Assembly (NCBI GenBank): GCA_015499985.1
Contig: JAAAUF010000067.1
Location: 1,082 to 65,081 of the forward strand
DNA length: 64,000 nt
Direction of reading: 5' to 3'
DNA from: Haplosporangium gracile
Taxonomy: Eukaryota > Mortierellomycota > Mortierellomycetes > Mortierellales > Mortierellaceae
This document shows, piece by piece, positions 12,521-22,100 of this stretch (position 1 is the stretch's first letter; each line of letters begins with the position of its first letter). The notes beneath the pieces are model-generated. The model was not told the origin of the DNA. It saw nothing but the letters and a program-made list of their open reading frames with translations, and made no database searches. Both the position numbers and the translations under genes were made by a program.

Positions 12521-13110
12521 CCAGAGGCTCACTTTGTTTGCATGTTTTATATCTTGTCCTATCGATTGAATAGACACAACTTTAGATTCTCCCATCCTAA
12601 AAGAACCGAGTCTGCAGCATTGTCAACAACGTCTTCTCCGTTTATTGGTTCTTTGTTCAACGGTAGCTCTTTCTTCTCTTACCTTTCTATTTGTTCATCC
12701 TGCAGTGAGGTTACGTTTATTCATTGCTAAAAAAACGAAGGAATACAGATCAGACAAAACTGGTTCCAAATGTTCTGTAGACCTGATACAAACCCCCTTT
12801 CCCCACCAAGCAGACGCGCGAAAATGGTGGCAAAAGCAACGGGTTTAGGAATTGATGAGATCTACGCAAGACATGCGATCATAAGTAGTTTCGGTGATCA
12901 AGATTGTTTTCAAAGGAGAAGCGAGTCACTCAAATCTGTTTGGAGTGAGCCCTTTGTCTTTTTGATTTTTTTCTTTGTTCCCCTCGTGCGCTGCAAAGTT
13001 GCCTTTCTTTTGCAGGGAGTGGCGGGCGGTCGAAATTGATAGTGAAAAAAGGCGGTTTATGTTTATTTTTTCTGTTTTTTTTCCTTTTTCCATCACTCCA
13101 TCCACACATC
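9922..13110. other. Intergenic region between divergent SEC14 and eIF4B
   Basis: About 3.2 kb with no supportable gene. It would hold the leaders and promoters of both genes. Visible features are a (TTG)n microsatellite at about 12490-12520, a poly-T run at about 12050-12070, and several pyrimidine-rich blocks (around 11220-11330 and 11580-11650). The open frames here are compositionally biased and read as Ser/Phe/Leu-rich nonsense in one strand and Lys/Arg-rich nonsense in the other. Confidence 0.6.
12489..12521. repeat. (TTG)n trinucleotide microsatellite
   Basis: About ten uninterrupted copies of TTG in non-coding DNA upstream of eIF4B. It makes spurious poly-Leu, poly-Cys and poly-Thr reading frames on both strands. 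Confidence 0.9.
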
Positions 13111-15542
13111 ATGACTGAAGGTGCATATTCATATTCATATTCATATTCATATTCATATTCATGTTTATATTTATATGACAGCAGCGACAGGAATACGACT
13201 ACACGACAAGCTCACTTAGCACACACGCCTACACACGTATATCACCTTCAACAGACATGTACCCAACTACCTACCGCCACCACACTGCTAAACCTCGTTT
13301 TACACACACTCTACACACTCGCCACTCAACAACCCAACATCACGCTGCGCTCCTCCTCTCACCCACACCGTTCTCACCACACTCACTACAGTCGTCACCT
13401 TAATGCAACATACACGCACCCACAGTCCCAGCCATCCCTAACTCTATACAGCACCATGGAGCAACCAGCAGGATCGAATATAGGCCAACACATCAAAACT
13501 GACATTGCCTCAAATCCTCTCTTGACATCTGTCTGTCTGCAGTAGGACAAAAGAAGCAAAAGAAGAAGGTCACCAAGATGGCCCTGAGCGACTTCTTGTC
13601 GGATCCCTGTACGTAGCTTGACTCTTCGTTAGATTTTTGCTCCATTGACTCCAACGGGACCCTCAGAGGACTGACAATCTACTTGAACGCTCGCAACTCA
13701 CACTCATTGCTCTTTATTTGTCTTTGTCCTTGATGTCCGCGTCCAACCCTATCTTGCCCTCGTTATAGCCACGGGTTCCTGGGCTGATGAGATGGACGAT
13801 TTGCCTTCTGCCCCTGCTGGTATATATTTGTCTATGTCCTTTTGCATGGGTATAGGCTCGACATTGAACATGTAATGCAAGCTCTCAATGCTGACGATCA
13901 ACCTCCCTTGTCCATATCAACTACTTTAGCTGTCACTCAAGGTAAACCGAGCGTGATTTTTCACATTAGTCAATTGCTTCGCCGACCTTCATCCTACCCA
14001 CTAGGCTCATCGTGCATTGGAACACTACAGCCTGTGAATTCGCTCAGGAACTAATTATGTTGATCTGACGACCACGGGATATATCACTTTCAATCTAGGC
14101 GACAACTTCCGCTCCGGTGGATTTGGCGATGATCGCGGAGGCCGTGGCTTCTCGAGCCGTGGTGGTAAGTCTTTATCTTACTTAGAGACTTGGAATGGAC
14201 GCCTCTTAATGCATAAAAAGCATACTTAAGCCCAGTTTGCCGTAAAGAAGGATTGCGACTCATCATTGGACAAACTTACTTTTTATCATATAGGATTCGG
14301 AGACAGAGAGGAGAGAGAGTCGCGCTACCCTGCCCGCACTCCCGTTGAGCTCCCCACCCGTCCCCCATACACCATTCATCTCGGCAACATCGCTTTCGAT
14401 ACTACCGATGCCGACGTCGAGGGCTTTTTCAACGAGTCCAAGGTATGGATCAATCAGGACCAACAATTGCAGGAGTACACGTGGATTCATGGATTGAAGT
14501 TCTTGGCGTCGGATCAAATTGCAGTAGAAGCGATAAGGCAGGAATAACCAGTCAACTTGTATTTTCAATGTGATAGATTACCAGCATCCGCATCATGAAG
14601 GATTTCGAGGATAAGCCCAAGGGTTTCGGTTACGTCGAGTTCGACAGTCTCGATTCCTTAAAGAAGGCTTTGGAGCGCAATCAGCAGAGCCTTTGCGGCA
14701 GAAACGTCCGTGTCAGTGTCGCTGAGCCTCGTAAGTTGTCCCTCTGTACTGAGCCACAGGAATGCCGAAACAGCATCAGTCAGGACGCTCAATAAGACTT
14801 ACCATGAAATTCTGCAACGATGCACCTGTTCTTTTACAATAGCCCGTGAGCGTGAGGTCCGTGAGGATCGTACTGCCGGAGAGTGGCGTCGTGCTGAGCC
14901 CGTCACTCCCCCAGCAGGTCGCTTCGGAAACGACCGTTATGCCGATCGCGGTGACCGCGCTCCCCGTGGTGACCGTGAGTTTGGTTCACGTTTCAACAGC
15001 TCTGAGCGTCCCCCAGATCGCACTGCCGTCAACAGCTGGAGACGCGAGGAGCCTCTTCCTGCCTCCGAGGCTCGTCCTGGCTGGGAGAAGCCCAGAGAGC
15101 GTGAGCACAGAGATACCTCCTGGGGAGGTGGACAGGGATTTGCCAACCGTGCCCCCCCTGGTGAGTTTATTTTAAATGGATCAACAGTGCAAGGGTAGTT
15201 TGTTTTTTTCTTATTTTTTTACTTGACGTTAACTTTTTCCCTCCAATTTTTTATTTAGTTCCCGCCACCCGCAAGAAGTTGGAGCTGAAGCCCCGTAGCG
15301 CTGAGAGCCCCGCCGCTGCTGCTACCAACAACAGCGCTGCCAAGTCCAGCCCCTTCGGTGCTGCCAAGCCCATTGACAGCGACGAGGCCATCCGCCGCGT
15401 CGAGGAGAAGTTGAAGCAGGAGCAGCAGGAGAAGAAGGAGGCTGCCGATAAGATCCGCAAGGAGAAGGAGGCCAAGAAGCCTGCTGCCAAGGCCGAGGAG
15501 AAGGCGGATGAGCCTGAGGCTGCCGCTGAGGCGCAGGCCTAA
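13111..15542 (+). CDS. TIF3: Eukaryotic translation initiation factor 4B (RRM protein)
   Basis: eIF4B stimulates the eIF4A helicase and mRNA recruitment to the 40S ribosome. Exons: 13111-13120 (tentative), 13543-13608, 13769-13819, 14099-14164, 14294-14442, 14577-14730, 14843-15160 and 15259-15542, together 1,098 nt (365 residues). The N-terminus KKKVTKMALSDFLSD plus GSWADEMDDLPSAP is the fungal eIF4B signature. A GGFGDDRGGRGF stretch follows, then an RRM with RNP2 (YTIHLGNIAF) and RNP1 (KGFGYVEF). After it come an Arg/Asp-rich repeat region (DRYADRGDRAPRGDRE) and a basic-acidic helix ending in KEKEAKK and an Ala/Glu tail; LELKPRS and SSPFGAAKP are typical C-terminal eIF4B motifs. The start is the weak point: residues before MALSDF are conserved in kind (basic), so the true ATG must be spliced on. 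ATG at 13111 fits the phase, but its donor (GTGCAT) is poor. The fallback start is the internal Met at 13576. Confidence 0.9.
13123..13161. repeat. Hexanucleotide (ATATTC)n repeat
   Basis: About six tandem copies of ATATTC just downstream of the tentative first ATG of eIF4B. It sits in the predicted first intron or 5' leader, not in coding sequence. Confidence 0.9.
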
Positions 15543-15927
15543 TTGTAGCAATTTTTTTTTGCTGTGATTTGATCTGGTGTCAGTGGTGTTTGGTGCTTTG
15601 TTGTTGTCGTTGTTGTTGCCGTTGTTTTTCTTGTTCGTAATGTTTAGACCACACACGCAGGGCATCTTTTCAGCCATTTTATTCACCCCGTTTTGTTTTG
15701 TTTGAAGTATGAATGCATTAAAAAAAGTTGTTTCCCACATATTTCTTTTGCGCAAGTGCTCTCTCGTGGTAGTGACTGTCGATCAAGAACTCTAAGGAAG
15801 CTGGCCAAGCCACTGTTTTTGTTCGAGTACTTTTTTTTTGAGCAAGGCAGCCCTTCTCTTCTCTCGCTCTCTCTTTATACTCTTTCTCTCCTATACACCC
15901 GCCCACAGGCAATTGCATGGGTTCAAG
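15543..15927. other. eIF4B 3' UTR and AIR promoter/leader
   Basis: 385 bases between two genes on the same strand. The first half (15543-15700) is T/G-rich, as expected of a 3' UTR. The last 80 bases before the AIR start are a CT-rich block (CTCTTCTCTCGCTCTCTC type) typical of fungal leaders. An out-of-frame ATG lies at 15917, eleven bases before the inferred start. Confidence 0.6.
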
Positions 15928-18915
15928 ATGGACTACGACGACGACGACTATGACCAGTACAGGCAGTACGAAGATGAGATGTACAAGGACCCGACCGATG
16001 AAAGGTGAATAACCAACCTCTTATATCTTGGACTGAGATGCAATGGCACATGGACAAAACCACAAACACGCAAAATAGGCCATGCGGTTCAGTGGCGTTG
16101 ACTTTTTTTTTTTTTTTTTTTTTTCGTATTGACTTCTCACTCCTTCTTTTCCTTTTCCTTTCCTGTTACTTCGGCGCATACCCCTTTGGCGCACCATCCT
16201 CTTCCTCTCTCCTTTTCTTATTCTTTGCGACTGACCGCCTATTTCTGGCATAATTTAAACTATCTGAACGACAATAACAACAAACATTTCAATCCAACAG
16301 TGATGCCAGCGATGAGGTAGACAGTGAACTGGAAGATACCATGCTGGGGCACATTCATTACTCCACCAACGTCTACAAGAAGATCGGAACCGGAGTCAAA
16401 TCCCCTGATAACCAAGAGGTAAACGTTTAATGAAAGATTTTTTGATCCACTCATTTTGTTTGCTAGCACGCGGACGTACACACGGACGTGTATTGTACGA
16501 CAACGTCTTGTTAGCATTCTAACCAACCTTCTTATTTGGTTTAATGATGTATTTCGTGATAGGCGGCTTCTTCAAATGAAGAGGACGACGATAACAAAGG
16601 ATCGAATGGACATTTGGCACAAGCTAATACCCCAGCTGAGGACTATTTCAAATCTATCAAGGGCGGCGCAGAGGCTGATTCGGACACTGAGCAACGGAGC
16701 AAAAAGTCGCCCGTGTCGAACGGAACCTCGGCAATACAGGTGCTGGATGATGATGACGATGACGAGGAAGAAGAGTCTAAATACAAAGTCGAACGGAAGC
16801 GGAATACCCAAAAGACCTTGTCGGCTGCCGACACCACTCAGATCGGACAAAATGGCAATGCCGATGATGCAGGATCTGGATCTGTATCGGACTCGGACAT
16901 GGACTTGAGCGACAGTGATGGTGAAGACAATTGTTCTCAGGACTTGACAGCCATCCAGGATAACGAGGAAGATGATGTAGTGAGCAGCGATGAGGATGCT
17001 CAGTCTGATGTTGATCACGAGGGTTTGGACGAGCATTTCTTGGATTTGACCAAGACCGTCTCTGGCGGTCAGGAGGACGACAACGATTACGATCCTGATG
17101 CTGAATTGGGTCATCTGGATGACAAAAAGTTTCAGGTACTTGCATCATTTGTATATTTGGCGCTTTTATTAAGTTGATTTGATGCTTGAGAAAACTGACT
17201 GATGTTTATTTATATGAATGGGAAACATAGGGTCGTGGACGTTATTATCTGGAAGAGGCGCCAGTGAGGCTGTGCAACAATTGTCAGATGCCAGGACATT
17301 TGGCGAGGGACTGCAGGACGTTGAGATGCCATATCTGTGGAGCTCTCGACTCACATTTGGCAAAAAATTGTCCGGTGTCCACATGCTACAAATGCAACAA
17401 AACTGGACATATCGCCGCTGTGAGTCATGACGACTTTTTTGCCTGCTATACTTCAGACCATTCGACTCTTGATCGCGCTCTAACTTATGTCGTTTTATCT
17501 TCACGTTTTGAACAGGACTGTACCGAGCGTCATTCATACGGAAATCGCTGCCATAAGTGTGGCTCCCACAGTCACGCCACAGAAGTATGTATATTACGAT
17601 CCGCAATGGAGAAAATACTTTTGGAGCTGTATCATTTGAGGAAGTACGAAGTTTTTAACTCTCTTCGCGCATTTTCTCTGTCTATGTAGGATTGCCCGAC
17701 AGTTTGGCGAGTCTATGTCATGTCCGCGGAAAGTACCGCAAACGACGTCGTTCAATACTGTTATAACTGTGCTTCCCTTGGACATTTTGGAGATGTAAGT
17801 TGTTCATAATTTCACGGCTCAAACGGACAAGTTTATCAACGTTTGATACTTTGACTAAACAGTCAAACTATATCGTTTGCCTGATATTTTGTAAATAGGG
17901 TTGTCCAAAACGGCGACCGATGTATGCGCGAAGCGAATCGGCATTCAATGACCAAAACACGACATCGTCGTCGTCGTCAAGCGCCAATCAAAACTACAGC
18001 AGCAGCAGCAGATCAGGATCCCACAACCACCACAGCAGCAGCCACCACAGTAAAGCATCGTTGTCGGCGCCAGGATCAATACGGGGTGGTGACAGGAAGG
18101 ATCATTACCGGGACCGTGATGCGGATCGTGGAGGCGACAGGGCTTATCACAGGAGCAGTAGAGACTATGATCGAGATTATGACCGGGATTGGGATCGGGA
18201 TCGGGATCGTGGCGGTAGCGGTGGCCGTGATCGTGATCGTCACCGTGATTATGACCGAGACTATGGACGTAGTAGTCACCACGATCATCGATCACATGAG
18301 AGCAGTCGGCACGACTACGACCGTCGAAATCGCTCAAGGGAGCGGGAGCGTGAACGGGAGAAAGCTAGAGAGCGGGATAGGGAGCGAGAGAGTGAACGGG
18401 ATCGTAATCGTCGGCACAAGAGCTCCTCTACATCATCACCATCTTCATCATCGTTGACATTGCCTACCAAATTGCCAGCTTCCTTGCCACCAAAGCCTAA
18501 GTCAAGACCGTCATCTCGCCAAGAGAACCCGGCTTTGGTCCCAACTATGGCGACAGGATCTTCTCCATTATCACCTCCAGCACTCTTGGGCTCGCATGAT
18601 AGACCTATCGATCTGTCTTCTCCTACATCATCCCCTAGACCATCAACTCTACCTTCACGGCCCAACTCCAACTACTCTCCTTCGCCGGCTTCGAGACTGC
18701 ACAGTTCGTTGCCACCAAGGCCAGGCAGCAGCAACGGAAGCAACAGACCGTCAATCTTGGATCGACCCTCGTTTGCGGATCTCAATGCTTTCCCTCGTGG
18801 AGGTGGACGGGAGCCGCACGGAGACGCTGGTGCTCCTGGTACTGGCGGTGGTGTTGCTGGCGGTGCTCAGCCTGGACCGATGTACACTGGTGGATACTCT
18901 AGGAGACGGAAATAG
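15928..18915 (+). CDS. AIR1: AIR1/AIR2-type five-zinc-knuckle protein (TRAMP RNA surveillance) with RD-rich tail
   Basis: Seven exons (15928-16004, 16301-16418, 16563-17135, 17231-17419, 17516-17584, 17690-17794, 17899-18915) give 2,148 nt, 715 residues. The Air subunit carries substrate RNAs to the Trf4 poly(A) polymerase and Mtr4 helicase of TRAMP in the nucleus. An acidic N-terminal third (MDYDDDDYDQYRQYEDE, then Asp/Glu/Ser tracts) precedes five CCHC knuckles: CNNCQMPGHLARDC, CHICGALDSHLAKNC, CYKCNKTGHIAADC, CHKCGSHSHATEDC and CYNCASLGHFGDGC. Knuckle 2 has one extra residue in its loop. Between knuckles 4 and 5 sits VWRVYV, matching the IWRXY motif reported for Air-Trf4 contact. Knuckles 3, 4 and 5 are each split by an intron just before the last Cys. 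The C-terminal 320 residues are not found in yeast Air proteins: Arg-Asp/Arg-Glu dipeptide repeats, then Ser/Pro-rich sequence ending YTGGYSRRRK. Confidence 0.9.
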
Positions 18916-19123
18916 AAGGGAATCTAAGGGAATCTCTCTATTCTTTTGTTTGTATGCTAGATCGCATGTCGCATGTAAAAGTAATTCCCCCCCCACGCAC
19001 ACACGTACACACGCACGCTTCTTCATCAATAATAACAACAATAACGAGCGAAAATAGTGTATATGCGTTAGAACTTCTATTTCATTCTACTACTACTCTC
19101 CTAACCCCTTCAAAATTCCTTGT
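18916..19123. terminator. Convergent 3' UTR region of AIR and the Trp-repeat gene
   Basis: A 208-base gap between two genes that converge. It contains a run of eight C with CA-rich sequence (about 18984-19015) and AATAATAACAACAATAACG. Both polyadenylation sites must fall here or inside the opposing gene. No exact AATAAA is present; the A-rich elements are the only candidates I see. Confidence 0.5.
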
Positions 19124-22100
19124 TCACCGGACGTTCTTGCGTGTCAGACGGGGCGACAGAGACTGATCACGCTCAGTGTTATGCGACACCCTGTGGTGAG
19201 CGTGGCCTGCGTGATGGCCATACGAATCCGACGACTCTGTCCCTGCGCTCGCAAACGATTCCTCGACGTAGCTATCCTCGTCGCGCTTATTGTTGTTGTT
19301 ACTTGACATGGTAGAAAGAGGAGTCTCAGAAGACGAATGGGCATGCCGATGAGCTTGTGTCTGAGGAGCAGATCCAGTTCCAGGAGCGGCGCTAGCGCCA
19401 GAAGTGCCAGGAGTAGAGATGGACGCAAGACCGAGGGCCAAAGAACTGCCACCGACCACATACCCAGGCTTCTTGAAGGGACTCAAACTGTCAGGGTCAC
19501 CGCTTCCCTCGGCTCCAACATTGGACGCAAAGGAGGTAGAATTGGACATCATGGGCGGCCGGGCCTTCATCCGAGAGTACTCAGGGTCCAAGGTTTCGTA
19601 TGCCTGATCAATTTTATCGGTCGCAGCCGCAACCGCAGAACTGACCCAGGATCCAAAAGACCAGCTGCTGGATTTCGAGGGTGCTTGTTGTTTCTGTTGG
19701 ACCGCTGATGGTGGTTGTCCTGATGATATTGCTGATGTTGAGGACTTCTTGGGTTCGTAGTCACTTCCGAGGTTGGCGCCACCAGAGCTGCTACCGAATC
19801 CTGTAGAGGAAGTAGGAGCCGGGTTCTTCTTTTCCTGTAACAGACTGTTGATATCACCGACAAGACTGCCTCCACCCCCACCACCTCCAAAGAATCCACC
19901 GCCAAAGCCGCCGCCGCCGCTGCTGCTGCTGTTCGTGTTGGTGTTACTAGTGTGGGTTACCTCCTTAACGCTACCGCCTCCAAACTTGCTGTTGCTCGAC
20001 GCGTGCTGCTGCTGGTGATGGTCATAACGATGGCTCATGCTGGTAGCAGAGGTAGGTGACAAGAGCGATACTCCAGGAGAAGGAGTCGAACGGCCAATCA
20101 GAACCTCGGTCGCCTCCGGGTACAAGTCCCGATCCTGGACATCGATCGAGGACTTGGCCTTGTGAGAGGCCTTGGGTCCATAGGGATCATAATCGTCCGC
20201 CTTCTTGTTGTTCAGATATGAAGACGTCGTCGAAGTATTTGTCGTGGTAATGTTGGTGTTGCTGATGAAAGAACTTGATCCACCACCAGCAGTCGACTTG
20301 ACATCGCTTGACTCTCCAAAGTCATCATCATCCAGGCCAGGAACCGACTGCTGATAAAACGAAGACGACGACGTGGACGAGAACATCGTCGGTCGAGACA
20401 CGGCCTCCTTGCGGTCAACACCCTTGCTTGACAGCTTGGATTCGGTCTTGCTGCCCTTCTTGTCTCCCCAGCCCTTGCTCTTCTCGGCTTCCTCCGCTTC
20501 TTTGACATCCTCCTCAACGGTATCATCCCACCCAGAACCCGCCGTCGACGACGATACCGATAACCGAGAGACATGTCGGAAAGCATCATTCTGAGTCGAC
20601 TTGGCAATATTCGACTCGCCCATCTCAAAGAAGGTTGCGCTTGTTGGAGTAATGCTCGCAGAAAACGACGAGAACATGCTGGGGCGGTTTCCTTCCTTGC
20701 TTCGGCGGACAACACCACCGTCTCCAGCGGGGGTCAAGGGCGTGGTAGCCTGGGCACTCTGGTTCGACGAAACGCTCAAACCTCGGCGACGAGTAGAGTG
20801 ACCAAACTCCTCGATCGAGAATGTCGATGGAGAAGTCGTGGTCTCTGACCGATCTACCAGGTGAACAGACTTCCTTACACTCGTGGGTGAGGGCAGAGTG
20901 TGCTTCAAGACCGCGGGTAACACAGCTTCTTTGAGCAGAGGAGATGTAGGCTTGATGGGAACCTGCGAGGAGAACGACGATGAAGATATCAATGAGGAAG
21001 AAGGTACCAGGCGACGAGCAGTACTCAAGGGTGCTGTTGTAGCAGTCGTACTGGCAGCTCTCTTCTTCTCAAGTCTCTCTCTCTGCTTCTGCAGTGCGGG
21101 TGAAAGGTACTTCTGATCAGGAACAGCAGCACCCATAGGGTTCAACATAGGACTGACAGGGGTCTTGGCAAGTGACGCGAACGAAATGACAGGGGAAGTG
21201 GCAGCGGCAGCGGCGAGACGAGGAGATGCCGCGCTCAACACAGGCGAAGACTGCTGTTCCACTGCGACCTCTTTAGTGCTCTTGTATTTGGAGATTGGAG
21301 GCAGAGGCTTTCCACGAGCTGCAAGACGGGCGCGCTGCTGACGAATAGCGACGGGCAGATGGGAGTCATCCTCAACCTCCGCCGCTGAGGGTGTCACTGC
21401 GGAGTCGGTGGCCTGGCTAGGAGAAGCAGGAGTTGATCCGACCATGCTAGATTGATATGACGACAAGACCTGACCGGGCGACGACGTGATGCTGCTGAAT
21501 GTAGGGGTCTTGTTCTGAGGCGAGGGCTGGGATCCGAACGAGCGGCTTACGGTCATGTCAGGGGTCTTGAGAGAGCTCGAGAAGCTGGCTCGCGTAGAAG
21601 CGGGCGTCAGTCCAGCGAAAGACGAGGATGACTCACTTTGAATGTCATCATCCTGGTCGAAGTCCCAGTTGTCGACACCGCTAATATCTGGAAGCTGCTG
21701 GGCATCAGCGCTGTTGTCAACTTCCTTGGTAGGAGCTGAAGGTTCCTTGGAGGTGGCAAGAGGGTTTACGGGACCAATCTCCGGAAGGTCTTCGTCCCAT
21801 GCATCATCATCCTTGAGATTGGTCCAGGACATAGTAGTCTCCAAGGCCTTCCGAGTCTCAGAGTCTGTCGAGGGTACACTAGTGTCATGTCCATGGGGTT
21901 GATGGCGATCAAAGGCTGATGAGACATGGCCGTCCTCGTCCAGCGACCGCACAGAGTATTCTGACTCAAACTCCGATCCAATGCTCATGCCAGCCTCGCT
22001 CCTCTTGGAAACGGATGCAGGCGAGATATCCTGCCAGGGACTCTGGGTGGCGCTATCCGCCTCACCCTCGCCGCTGTCGGCTCCTGCAGCAAGATGCTCC

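Noticed and set aside
13036..13545. Plus-strand frame of 169 codons upstream of eIF4B
   Set aside because: Tyr-Ser repeats come from the hexanucleotide microsatellite and the rest is CA-rich leader; the real eIF4B frame begins at the acceptor at 13542.
17945..18337. Long antisense frames opposite the RD-rich tail of AIR
   Set aside because: They are mirror products of the GAT/CGT repeats (His/Asp-rich and Thr/Ile-rich nonsense) and have no splice or start logic.
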